In this document: positions 19,234 to 28,566 of the stretch, piece by piece
How positions within the stretch are numbered: position 1 is the stretch's first letter
Layout of the letters: every line of letters starts with the position of its first letter
DNA from: Flavipsychrobacter stenotrophus
GTDB lineage: Bacteria; Bacteroidota; Bacteroidia; Chitinophagales; Chitinophagaceae
Length of the DNA: 64,000 nt
Direction of reading: 5' to 3'
Assembly: GCF_002954265.1 (NCBI RefSeq)
Contig: NZ_PPSL01000004.1
Location: 62,001-126,000, forward strand
The notes under the pieces: model-generated
What the model saw: only the letters and a program-made list of their open reading frames with translations
Told to the model about the DNA's origin: nothing
Database searches by the model: none
Translations under genes and position numbers: made by a program

Positions 19234-19259
19234 TCTGAAACAATAAAAAGAGGTATGAC

Positions 19260-19302
19260 GATAAAATAAAGTCTTCTAAAGTATAGCAGACTTTATTTTA
19301 TC
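19260..19302 (+). terminator. Hairpin between adhesin 1 and its OmpA partner
   Basis: A perfect 15-bp stem (19260-19274 with 19288-19302), 13-base loop, A/T-rich. It could terminate or attenuate, lowering expression of the downstream OmpA gene relative to the adhesin. The second cassette lacks it. Confidence 0.65.
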
Positions 19303-19344
19303 AACCCTCCAAAAACAGAAACACTCACTTTTAAAATAAAAAGT

Positions 19345-21150
19345 ATGAAAAAATTATTATTACTCATTATAGGCCTCCAGGCATCATTGTATGCAGGGGC
19401 ACAAACAACAGGTTATAGTAGCCATGGCGATAGCCTTTTATCAAGGTGGGTTATAGATGTTAATGCGATGGGCGGTATCCTTATGCAGGATTACACCACT
19501 AAAAACACACTCGCTAACTATCCAAACGCGGTTAACTCTAACTTGGGCCACATGAACTTTACCAATGGTGGTTCTGTAGGTGGTGATCTGCAGGTAGGTT
19601 ATTTCTGGGGTAAGAAGCGCCACTTTGGTGTAGGAACCGGTATCAATTATATGTATCAGTTTGGTGATGCTGGCCTGAAGGATTTTCACGTAGAATACCA
19701 GGCTACAGATTACAATAACAACATCTATCGCCAGGTAATATCAAGCAACTACAAGGTGTCTGACAACCTTACGATCAATAACCTGAATATTCCTTTGGTA
19801 CTGAAGTACAAGAACAGGTTCTCTAAGCATTGGGGCTTTACTGCCGATGCGGGTGCAATGTTCAACCTACAGATGGTCAATGATTATAAAACAAACGGTT
19901 CTTTTAATTATGAGGCGATCTACAAGTTTGCTGATGGTTCTCATACCGTTTATGATAACTCACCGGTACCTGCCTCTACAGACTACTTCATTACAAAGGC
20001 CGAGTTCCTTCGTAATAATCCTAACGGCAACGTACAGGCATATTTCGATAACCTGCGTGCTCAGGGAAATAATGTAGGCCTTAATGTTACTGCTAATCAG
20101 TCTAAGGGTACTGTAAAATATAATAGTGGTTCTGTAGGTTTGTTACTTCGTCCTGCTATGAATTTGTTCCTTTCCGATCACGTCGCGTTGAACTTTGGTG
20201 TATACTATGTATATCAGACGTTTAAGAACGATGCAATGAGCGACTACATGGTTACGCGCAAGGTTGGAGATTATAATTCTTCATTAAAGAGTGTATCGTC
20301 TGTAAATACGCACAATGTTGGTTTGAATGTAGGCGCACGTTTCTTCCTTGGCAAGGCCAAAGACAGGGATCACGATGGTGTTCCTGACAGAAAAGATCTT
20401 TGTCCTGATGATTCTGGAAACATTGCTTTCCAGGGTTGCCCTGACAGGGATGGTGATGGTATCATAGATAAAGAAGACAAGTGCCCTGATGTGAAAGGAT
20501 TGTTGAAATATAATGGCTGTCCTGATACCGACGGTGATGGTATCATCGATCAGGATGATGCATGTCCTTTGGTTGCCGGTTTACCTCAGTTCCATGGTTG
20601 TCCTGATAGAGATGGTGATGGAATACCTGATAAAGATGACGCATGTCCTGATGTTCCTGGATTAGCTCAGTACCATGGTTGCCCTGATACCGATGGTGAT
20701 GGCATACCCGATAATGAAGATAAATGTCCTACAGTAGCAGGTCCGGCAAGCAACAATGGTTGCCCTGAAGAACCGAAGCCAACTGCAGTGCCTGAAGACG
20801 GAAGAATAGATGTTTCTACTCCTATACTGTTCGACATTAACAAGACCACTATACACAAGTCGTCTATGCCTATTTTACAGGAAGCGGCTAAGGAAGTAAA
20901 CGAGTATCAGGATGCATATATCCATGTAGATGGTTATACCGATGCTACAGGTACAAAGGCTTACAACCAGAAACTGTCTGTAAGAAGGGCAGCAGCTGTT
21001 AAGGGAGCCCTGAAGAAATTGGGTGTTAACGGTCAAAAGGTGAAGACAGCCGGTCATGGTGAATCTCATCCTGCAGCTACTAACAAGACAAGTGAAGGTA
21101 GAATGCAGAACAGAAGAGCTATTATTGAGATCAGAAGTTCTAAGAAATAG
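19345..21150 (+). CDS. Outer-membrane beta-barrel, TSP3 repeats and OmpA domain (cassette copy 1)
   Basis: A 601-residue protein: signal peptide (1-19, ending YAGA-Q), an outer-membrane barrel (about 25-335), thrombospondin type 3 calcium repeats (about 340-475; DRDHDGVPD, DRDGDGIIDKEDKCPD and similar), and a peptidoglycan-binding OmpA C-terminal domain (about 490-601; ILFDINKTTI, DGYTDATGT, LSVRRAAAV, NRRAIIEI). It should span the outer membrane and anchor to the cell wall through the OmpA domain. Its position directly after a T9SS adhesin, repeated in copy 2, suggests a dedicated partner. It lacks the usual features of PorP/SprF proteins. Confidence 0.92.
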   Translation: MKKLLLLIIGLQASLYAGAQTTGYSSHGDSLLSRWVIDVNAMGGILMQDYTTKNTLANYPNAVNSNLGHMNFTNGGSVGGDLQVGYFWGKKRHFGVGTGINYMYQFGDAGLKDFHVEYQATDYNNNIYRQVISSNYKVSDNLTINNLNIPLVLKYKNRFSKHWGFTADAGAMFNLQMVNDYKTNGSFNYEAIYKFADGSHTVYDNSPVPASTDYFITKAEFLRNNPNGNVQAYFDNLRAQGNNVGLNVTANQSKGTVKYNSGSVGLLLRPAMNLFLSDHVALNFGVYYVYQTFKNDAMSDYMVTRKVGDYNSSLKSVSSVNTHNVGLNVGARFFLGKAKDRDHDGVPDRKDLCPDDSGNIAFQGCPDRDGDGIIDKEDKCPDVKGLLKYNGCPDTDGDGIIDQDDACPLVAGLPQFHGCPDRDGDGIPDKDDACPDVPGLAQYHGCPDTDGDGIPDNEDKCPTVAGPASNNGCPEEPKPTAVPEDGRIDVSTPILFDINKTTIHKSSMPILQEAAKEVNEYQDAYIHVDGYTDATGTKAYNQKLSVRRAAAVKGALKKLGVNGQKVKTAGHGESHPAATNKTSEGRMQNRRAIIEIRSSKK

Positions 21151-21172
21151 TTATTTATATTTGAATTAAATA

Positions 21173-21206
21173 AAATAGTTGCTCCAAACGGGGCAACTAT
21201 TTTTGT
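21173..21206 (+). terminator. Terminator of cassette copy 1
   Basis: AAATAGTTGCTCC pairs with GGGGCAACTATTT (one G-T pair), loop AAAC, followed by TTG and more T. Confidence 0.85.
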
Positions 21207-21551
21207 TTATACCCTTTGATAATCAAAGTTTTATTTACCTGCATTGCCAAATGATTTTGTCCATGCGACTGTTCAGAATACCTTGCAATATTATCCATTT
21301 GTTAATGGCTAATATAAATCGCTTATTATTTACTTATTTAATAGTTATATAGTTATAAATTATTTTTTGTGCTATTTGTAGAAAAAACCTACTAAATTTA
21401 GTAATATTACAAACTTAATTTATAATAATAATTAATGCATATATTTACGCCGATAAAAAGGTAGTAAAAAGTACGTGATTTTATTAAGTTCAAATTGCTA
21501 ATCACCAATATTAAGAGGGTCTGCCATTTGCTATATGCGCCAGATTCAAAT
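21207..21551. other. A/T-rich intergenic region before cassette copy 2
   Basis: About 345 bases, very A/T-rich, with no ORF I would call. It must hold the promoter of the second cassette, but no exact TAnnTTTG element could be placed with confidence. An in-frame TTG at 21495 exists but gives a poor signal peptide. Confidence 0.5.
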
Positions 21552-24500
21552 ATGATTTTTATGATCAAAACATTTAATCAATTCAGATTCCGCATTAGTC
21601 AGCTGGGGTTTCTATTAGTGTCATTTTTGCTGTACAATTCCAACTCAGCTTTCGCAACTCCGCTCACTGCTCCAGTTATTAATTCCGTTAGCAGTTTGCA
21701 GATTACTCCGCTTTCTTCCATCACAATATCAGGCGCCGGGTTTAGCAATGTAGCTTCAAACGATATAGTGTATTTTGGGGGACAAAGAGCATTGGTCACG
21801 TCTGCAACTACGACACTTTTAACGGTTGTAGTTCCAGTTGGTGCACCTTATGGATTGATCTCTCTTACTAATCTCACTAACAACCTTACGTGCTATTATT
21901 CACAGTATTTCACCCCCGATTTTGATAACAGTTGTGTATTGCCGGGTAGCGCAGGATTCAAACCACGTGTTGATATTGCTGTTACAGGTACTGTCTCATT
22001 GCACAACCGTCCACGGCATATTACAATGGGTGATATGGATGGTGACGGTAAACCCGAAATGGTTGCATGTATGTATGATACGCTTGCGCCGGGTATAAGC
22101 GCTGTGTTTGTGTATCCTAATATTGGCGGTGATGGCCTCGTTAAATACGGCACTCCTGTAATTTGCTCTTCTGGAGCGGGTGGTACTAATGTAAAGCTGG
22201 CAGACCTTGATGGCGATGGTAAGCTTGATATAATAGTTGCATGTAGTGGGTCGGGGGTAATTTCTTGTATCAGGAATATGTCGACCGGGACCGGATCATT
22301 TGTATTTGCGGGTAAGCGTGATTTGTATCCGCTGGCGGGCGCACCGGAAGTGGCCATAGCGGATTTTGATGGCGATGGTCGCCCTGATGTGGCTGCTACA
22401 ACTTATAACAGCGCCCAGGTAAAGGTGTTCCGTAATCAAATGATATCTATTCCGGCGGGGACTTTCCCGGCTACTTTCTTTGGCGCAACTGCCACTTTCG
22501 ACTCTTTTGATGTAGGCAGTTACAGCGGTGCATATCCTGCAAGTATTTTTGCGGCCGACTTTGATAAAGACGGGCATATAGACCTTGTGACAAGTAATAA
22601 CTTTGATGGAACAGTTTCGATATTAAGAAACACTTCGGTTTCCGGGACCATTGCTTTTGCTCCTCATGTGGAGTTTAGTGTAGGTGGCTCGCCAACAGAG
22701 GTGCAGGCTGCCGATATTAATGGCGATGGCCGGCCAGAAATAGTAGTAGCCGATTACTTTACTACAGCAATGTCGGTATTTGCCAACAATACTACAACAG
22801 GCATTATCAATACTACTTCTTTCGATCGTTTTGATATCCCTACTGTAGACTCTTCTTACGGCCTTAATCTGAGTGATATTGACGGAGATGGGAAGATCGA
22901 TATAGTTTTTTCCAGAGGTAACGCTAACAGCCTGGCCGTGTTAAAGAACACTCACATATCTGGTAATCCCATTTCGGCAACATCGTTTGCTGCAGGTGCC
23001 AAATACAGTACAGGTATAGGGTCTGAGTGTCAGGGTTTTTGCATTGGCGATATGGATGGAGATACCAAGCCAGATATTGCTGTAGCTAATTATGGCACTA
23101 ATTCAATTTCCATTTTTGAAAATATTTCCACCCCAGTCTCTTCTCCTGTTGTTGGGGCAGATTCCATTTGTTTTCAATCATCGGCCACTGTGAAAAGTGC
23201 CCATTGCAGCAATGCCACTGGATACTGGTCAGCGGTTAATGGTCACATTACTATAGTCGGTGGTGTTGGAGCTGCAGATACAATGGCTAGTATAACCGGG
23301 GCATCGGTAGGAAGAGATACTATTGTGTATGCTGTAGTTGATCTGTTTGATACTGTCTTTGTGAAATTTGTTATTGACGTAAAGCCGCTTGCTGATACCG
23401 GCATTATCACCGGCCTTTCAGCGGTTTGTGTTAACTCTTCTATTCTTTTGTCTGATACTACTTTGGGTGGTACATGGACAAGCAGCGACACGCTGATAGC
23501 AAAAGTGGGTCTGCTGTCGGGTATTGTTACCGGTATCGGAGCAGGCAATGCTACCATTTTCTATACTACACAGTCTGTGAGCTGCGGTCCGTTAAGTGCA
23601 TCGCATGTGGTTACAGTCAATCCATTGCCCGATGCAGGTAATATTGCAGGTCCTACCGGTACGTGTGTGGGAACACCTATTACACTGACTGCCTCAGTAG
23701 TTGGTGGTAACTGGTACAATACAAACGCACTCATAGCCACTCATGCGCCCTCAGGTTCTGTAGACGTTGTGACCGGTGCCGCCATTGGTGCCGATACTAT
23801 ATTGTATGTGGTCACTTCACCAACTTGTGGTAATGACACTGCTATGAAAGAATTGGGTGTTGTAGCCGCAAATTCTTCGTTACCCATTATCGGTGATACA
23901 ACAGTGTGTGTCAATGATACCATCATTTTGTCTAACAGTGCCTCTGGTGGTTCCTGGACAAGTGGTAATACAGCTGTAGCTACAGTAGATCCCGCCACCG
24001 GTAAAGTTACCGGCGTAACAGCAGGAAATGTTACAATATCATACACCGTTACTTATTCGTGTGGTCCTGTTGATACATTCATCAATATAAGGGTTAAGCC
24101 TCTGCCTGTATCGGGTATTGTATCCGGACCTACATTTATGTGCATTGGTTCGCAGATCACATTAACTGTTTCCGGTGCCAGTGACACAGGCCATTGGGCA
24201 AGTAGCAACCCTGCTGTAGCGTCTGTGCTGTCATCAACTGGTGTGGCTACAGGTATTGCCGCAGGTGTGGATACTATTTTCTTTAGTGTTACATCGGGTT
24301 GCGGTACCGCAAGTTCATTTATTTTAGACACTGTCTTTGCAGTGCCGCCTGTCGATAGTATTACAGGTGCAATGTCTGTATGTCCCGGTGCTGTACTTAC
24401 ATTATCATCTACCGGTGGTGGCGTATTGGGTACGTGGAATACTAGTAATGCGGCAATTGCCACTGTTACCGGTGGGGTAGTTACCGCTGTCAATTCAGGG

Positions 24501-26429
24501 ACGGCAATTATCTCTTATACCGTGCTTAATGTGTGTGGTTTATTCACAGATACTGCCGCGGTTATGGTTTATCCACACCCTGTTGTCAATCCGCTTTCAG
24601 ATCAGGCGGTTTGCAATGGTGGTACATTCAATACAGTATTTACGGGGCCGGTTACAGCAACCGCTTTCACCTGGACCAATAGTAACACAGTGATTGGTTT
24701 AGGTGCATCTGGGGCTAACGATACGTTGATCTTTGTAGCCGCTAATACTACCGATTCTGTGATCAGCGGATCGGTAATCGTTACACCTCAGGCTAACGGT
24801 TGCATAGGCAACAACGATACGTTCACCATTTCTGTAGAGCCTACTCCGGTATTATCTACACCGTTGGCGCATACCATTTGCGATAGTGCTGCATTCTTCT
24901 ACGTACCCGGTACAACTACCGCCGCAGTTACATATACATGGACGCGTGATTCTGTCACTGGCGTGATCAACAGCCCCGGTGCAGGTGCTGATACCATAAA
25001 TGAGGTATTGTTCAACAACACTTTATTGCCGGTTACAGTAACCTATGTGTACACACTCACCGTTAATGGATGTACCAATGTGCAGACATTGACAGTGACC
25101 GTTAATCCTCGTTCAGTCCTCAGCAGCTCTCTTACTCCCGCAGATGTGTGCAGTCACTCACTTTTTTCTTATTCTCCGTCGGCTACAATTCCTGGCACTA
25201 CTTTCACGTGGCATCGTTCGTTGGTGGCAGGCATCAGTAATTTTGCAGCCAGTGGGGTAGACAATCCTAATGAGGTATTGAAGAATATGACAATCAACAC
25301 TATCGCTGTACCTTATGTATTTACGTCTACGGCTTATGGATGTTCGTATGCACAGATCGTTACGGTCAATGTTAAACCAAGACCTGTACTTTCCAGTGTT
25401 ACCAGCGATACTATCTGCAGCCGTACACCGTTTAATTATACCCCTACCAGCACTTTAACAGGTACAACCTTTGCGTGGACGAGACCTGTGGTCGTTAATA
25501 TCATTCCTTTAACTTCATCTGGCACCGGTGCAATTCATGATACCCTTGCCAATACATCTACATTGGGTAGTGTGAATGCAGTCTACGTTTATACGCTTAC
25601 AGCTAATGGTTGTGTAAATACACAAAACGTTGTCGCAACAGTGAACCCGGCAGCATCGCCCATTCCTGTTATCACAACAAAATCTCCTGATGCTGTTTGT
25701 GCCAATACGCTGTATCAGAATTTCGGTACATCATTGCAGCCGTCCGATCCAAGTGTACAGTTTATCTGGACAGCAACTAATGCATCAGTGTATGCTACAG
25801 GCAGTAACGACCAGTATTGCCTCGTTAACTTCCCTACACCAGGAAATGCTGTTGTAACAGTAACTGCTAATGTGATTGGTTTCAACTGTTATCTGAAAGA
25901 CACCTTCGCTGTTAACGTCAGCTCATCATACTCCGAGCAGCCTGTTGTTCTATACCTGAACAATATTCAGTTCGTATGCCTGCCAAGTAACATGGATACC
26001 TATCAGTGGGGTTATGACAATACACAGCTCGACTCAACCATACTAACCGGCGAAGTAAGTCAGGATTATGTGAATACAACGCCTGATTTCAGTAACAAGT
26101 ATTACTGGGTAATGACTACTTATAATGGTTGTACACAAAAGACCTACTACAAGGTGCCTGTGGGCATAGAAGAGGCTAACGGACAGGTAGCTGCCATTAA
26201 GCTTTACCCTAACCCCGCAACCGACATGATCACTGTAGAGCTATCTGGTATGCATACCAGCGATATCACTACCGGTATCTACGACATTACCGGCCGTAGA
26301 ATAAGCACTACCGCAATGATCGGCAATAAGGCTACGCTCAGCGTTAATGCCTTGGCAGCCGGTGTATACATGGTAGATTGCTACCACGATGGTATTAAGA
26401 TTGCAACAGCAAGATTTGTAAAAAATTAA
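21552..26429 (+). CDS. T9SS surface protein: IPT/TIG, seven FG-GAP repeats, Ig/PKD-like modules (cassette copy 2)
   Basis: A 1,625-residue paralogue of 14305-19233 with the same domain order. ATG at 21552 is chosen (21561 is an alternative) because it starts a signal peptide (FLLVSFLLYNSNSAFA). IPT/TIG (about 35-115) is followed by seven FG-GAP loops (DMDGDGKPEMVAC, DLDGDGKLDIIVA, DFDGDGRPDVAAT, DFDKDGHIDLVTS, DINGDGRPEIVVA, DIDGDGKIDIVFS, DMDGDTKPDIAVA), then LPDAG-type Ig and PKD-like modules and a T9SS sorting domain (KLYPNPATD ... ARFVKN). The region before the sorting domain (VCLPSNMDTYQWGYDN) is almost identical to copy 1 (VCLPADMDTYQWGYDN) while other parts have diverged, so it may have a conserved function. 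The OmpA partner starts 23 bases later. Confidence 0.9.
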   Translation: MIFMIKTFNQFRFRISQLGFLLVSFLLYNSNSAFATPLTAPVINSVSSLQITPLSSITISGAGFSNVASNDIVYFGGQRALVTSATTTLLTVVVPVGAPYGLISLTNLTNNLTCYYSQYFTPDFDNSCVLPGSAGFKPRVDIAVTGTVSLHNRPRHITMGDMDGDGKPEMVACMYDTLAPGISAVFVYPNIGGDGLVKYGTPVICSSGAGGTNVKLADLDGDGKLDIIVACSGSGVISCIRNMSTGTGSFVFAGKRDLYPLAGAPEVAIADFDGDGRPDVAATTYNSAQVKVFRNQMISIPAGTFPATFFGATATFDSFDVGSYSGAYPASIFAADFDKDGHIDLVTSNNFDGTVSILRNTSVSGTIAFAPHVEFSVGGSPTEVQAADINGDGRPEIVVADYFTTAMSVFANNTTTGIINTTSFDRFDIPTVDSSYGLNLSDIDGDGKIDIVFSRGNANSLAVLKNTHISGNPISATSFAAGAKYSTGIGSECQGFCIGDMDGDTKPDIAVANYGTNSISIFENISTPVSSPVVGADSICFQSSATVKSAHCSNATGYWSAVNGHITIVGGVGAADTMASITGASVGRDTIVYAVVDLFDTVFVKFVIDVKPLADTGIITGLSAVCVNSSILLSDTTLGGTWTSSDTLIAKVGLLSGIVTGIGAGNATIFYTTQSVSCGPLSASHVVTVNPLPDAGNIAGPTGTCVGTPITLTASVVGGNWYNTNALIATHAPSGSVDVVTGAAIGADTILYVVTSPTCGNDTAMKELGVVAANSSLPIIGDTTVCVNDTIILSNSASGGSWTSGNTAVATVDPATGKVTGVTAGNVTISYTVTYSCGPVDTFINIRVKPLPVSGIVSGPTFMCIGSQITLTVSGASDTGHWASSNPAVASVLSSTGVATGIAAGVDTIFFSVTSGCGTASSFILDTVFAVPPVDSITGAMSVCPGAVLTLSSTGGGVLGTWNTSNAAIATVTGGVVTAVNSGTAIISYTVLNVCGLFTDTAAVMVYPHPVVNPLSDQAVCNGGTFNTVFTGPVTATAFTWTNSNTVIGLGASGANDTLIFVAANTTDSVISGSVIVTPQANGCIGNNDTFTISVEPTPVLSTPLAHTICDSAAFFYVPGTTTAAVTYTWTRDSVTGVINSPGAGADTINEVLFNNTLLPVTVTYVYTLTVNGCTNVQTLTVTVNPRSVLSSSLTPADVCSHSLFSYSPSATIPGTTFTWHRSLVAGISNFAASGVDNPNEVLKNMTINTIAVPYVFTSTAYGCSYAQIVTVNVKPRPVLSSVTSDTICSRTPFNYTPTSTLTGTTFAWTRPVVVNIIPLTSSGTGAIHDTLANTSTLGSVNAVYVYTLTANGCVNTQNVVATVNPAASPIPVITTKSPDAVCANTLYQNFGTSLQPSDPSVQFIWTATNASVYATGSNDQYCLVNFPTPGNAVVTVTANVIGFNCYLKDTFAVNVSSSYSEQPVVLYLNNIQFVCLPSNMDTYQWGYDNTQLDSTILTGEVSQDYVNTTPDFSNKYYWVMTTYNGCTQKTYYKVPVGIEEANGQVAAIKLYPNPATDMITVELSGMHTSDITTGIYDITGRRISTTAMIGNKATLSVNALAAGVYMVDCYHDGIKIATARFVKN

Positions 26430-26452
26430 GATAAAGGAATAAAGAAATTAAG

Positions 26453-28249
26453 ATGAAGAAAGTTTTTCTATTATTAATGGTGTTGTGTGCATCATTGCTT
26501 ACACATGCCCAGGGCTTTGCCAACTATGCAGATAGCATGTTGTCGCGCTGGTGCATAGATGTGAATGGCAGGGGAGGGTTACTCAGTCAGAATTATACTT
26601 CATTGTATACACTCGACAATTATGCTCAGAACATTAACAGCAACACAGGTACGCTCAAATTTAAGAACGGATACAATGTAGGTGGTGAGCTGCAGGTAGG
26701 ATACTTTTTTGGCCGCATGCGTCATTGGGGTGTTGGTACAGGTATCAACTATACTTCGATGGTTGGCGATATCACTGTTGATGGTTACCATGTCGAGTAT
26801 CGTGCAGTAGATTTTAAGGACAATGTGTACAGGCAGGTGCTTACTGCAAACAATGTTGCTGAGCACATGGAGATGACAGGCTTCAATATTCCGGTACTGT
26901 TGAAGTATAAGAATCGCTGGTCAAAACACTGGGGTTTTACTGCTGATGGTGGTTTGATGTTGGGTGTACAAAGAAGTAACTCGTGGAAGGCGGATGCTTC
27001 TTTCAACTATGAAGCAATTTATAAGTTCACAGACCTTACACACACAGTATACGACGATGCCCCCGTTGCCAATGTAGAAGATTATTTCATCACCCGTGCT
27101 AACTGGCTGAAGAATAATCATAATGGCGATGTACAGGCTTATTTCAATGACCTCAATAATAAAGGATATAACGTAGGGCTGAATGTAAAACCTGGCTCAG
27201 GTTCAGGTAAAACTACCTTTAGTTCTGTTACGTTGGGCATACTCTTAAAACCATCTGTCAACTTATTCTTATCTGACAATGTTGCCCTCGACTTTGGTGT
27301 GTATTATATGTTCCAGCCGTTCAAGGGTGGTGCAGATCGTGGGTATACACTTACGTCTAAAGTAGGTGACTATAATACAGTGTTGAATAGCGTATCAACT
27401 GCCAATACGCAGTCTTACGGTGTCAACATAGGTGCACGTTTCTTCCTTGGTCGCAGGCCTAAAGATAGAGATCATGATGGTGTGCCTGATAAGAAAGATC
27501 TTTGTCCTGATGATTCAGGTTCTGTATTGTTGCAGGGTTGCCTTGATAGGGATGGTGATGGCATCACAGATAAGAATGACTCTTGCCCTGATGTGAAGGG
27601 ACTTGTTAAGTTCAATGGCTGTCCCGATTCAGACAAGGATGGTATAGAAGACAGAAAAGATGAATGTCCTTTTGATGCCGGATTGAAGCAATTCAACGGC
27701 TGCCCCGATAGGGACAAGGATGGTGTAATAGACAAGAACGATGCATGTCCTGATGTTCCGGGTGAAGTACAATACCGTGGCTGCCCGGATAGTGATGCCG
27801 ATGGTATTCCTGATCCCGAAGATCATTGCCCTACAGTTCCTGGTCCGGTAAGTAATTTTGGTTGTCCTGAAGGTTCTGGTACTCATGGTAGTAATGTTGA
27901 TTCGCTGAAAGATGTAGATCCGTCAACACCAATATTGTTTGATATCAATAAGACTTCCATCAAGAAAGAATCAATGCCGGTATTGGAGAAAGCCGCCAGG
28001 TTGATGAAAGAAGGAAAGGATATTACCATCAACATCGGAGGATTTACCGATAACACTGGTCCGGAAGATTACAACCAGGGCTTGTCAATTATGAGAGGTA
28101 TGGCGGTAAAGCTGGAATTGGTAAGAATGGGTGTGAAATTCGAAGCTGTTAAGGTAACTGGTTATGGCGAAAAGAAACCTGCGGCGCCTAACAATACGCC
28201 GGAAGGCAGAAGGAAAAACCGCAGAGCGGTAATGAATGTAGGAAAGTAA
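26453..28249 (+). CDS. Outer-membrane beta-barrel, TSP3 repeats and OmpA domain (cassette copy 2)
   Basis: A 598-residue paralogue of 19345-21150 with the same order: signal peptide ending THA-Q, barrel (motifs LSRWCIDVNGRGG, FFGRMRHWGVGTGINY, NIPVLLKYKNRWSKHWGF), five or six TSP3 calcium repeats (DRDHDGVPDKKDLCPD onward), and an OmpA domain (ILFDINKTSI, GGFTDNTGPEDYNQGLS, GRRKNRRAVM). The LSxxR position reads LSIMRGMAV. It begins 23 bases after the adhesin stop with no terminator between, so the two are almost certainly co-transcribed. A strong terminator follows. Confidence 0.92.
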   Translation: MKKVFLLLMVLCASLLTHAQGFANYADSMLSRWCIDVNGRGGLLSQNYTSLYTLDNYAQNINSNTGTLKFKNGYNVGGELQVGYFFGRMRHWGVGTGINYTSMVGDITVDGYHVEYRAVDFKDNVYRQVLTANNVAEHMEMTGFNIPVLLKYKNRWSKHWGFTADGGLMLGVQRSNSWKADASFNYEAIYKFTDLTHTVYDDAPVANVEDYFITRANWLKNNHNGDVQAYFNDLNNKGYNVGLNVKPGSGSGKTTFSSVTLGILLKPSVNLFLSDNVALDFGVYYMFQPFKGGADRGYTLTSKVGDYNTVLNSVSTANTQSYGVNIGARFFLGRRPKDRDHDGVPDKKDLCPDDSGSVLLQGCLDRDGDGITDKNDSCPDVKGLVKFNGCPDSDKDGIEDRKDECPFDAGLKQFNGCPDRDKDGVIDKNDACPDVPGEVQYRGCPDSDADGIPDPEDHCPTVPGPVSNFGCPEGSGTHGSNVDSLKDVDPSTPILFDINKTSIKKESMPVLEKAARLMKEGKDITINIGGFTDNTGPEDYNQGLSIMRGMAVKLELVRMGVKFEAVKVTGYGEKKPAAPNNTPEGRRKNRRAVMNVGK

Positions 28250-28266
28250 ATTAATCATGTATAACG

Positions 28267-28300
28267 AAAATGGCCATCACAAAATGATGGCCATTTTTAT
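28267..28300 (+). terminator. Terminator of cassette copy 2
   Basis: A perfect 13-bp stem (28267-28279 with 28285-28297) around the loop CAAAA, with a T-rich end. Confidence 0.88.
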
Positions 28301-28404
28301 TTTCATCGATAATGCCAAATAGACATCTATTTTACACTTTTGAATAAGTCAACCACTCTCCTCCTTTTTGAAGGTGCCGGACACGGCACGAGCGTAGCTC
28401 TGTA

Positions 28405-28440
28405 CCCCAACATTTCGGCTTTTTCAGCCGAATGTTGGGG
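28405..28440. repeat. Long G/C-rich hairpin between convergent genes
   Basis: CCCCAACATT(T)CGGCT pairs with AGCCGAATGTTGGGG, 15 bp with a single bulged T and a five-base loop. It is followed by GGCGG rather than a T tract, so it does not look like a plus-strand terminator; it may be a small mobile or REP-like hairpin. The rest of 28301-28566 shows no gene. Confidence 0.6.
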
Positions 28441-28566
28441 GGCGGTATTGCGTTGGGTGTATTTTTTAAGTCGAACCGGTATAACATATTATCCCATGCA
28501 GACTTGCTGTCGCCGAATCCTTGTTACTGCACCTTATCTTTCCCTTTTACACAGTTGCTTTACCCC

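Noticed and set aside
19345-21150. OmpA-TSP3 proteins as PorP/SprF-type partners of T9SS adhesins
   Set aside because: The barrel does not show the PorP/SprF pattern and the adhesins have type A, not type B, sorting domains; only the genomic pairing is similar.
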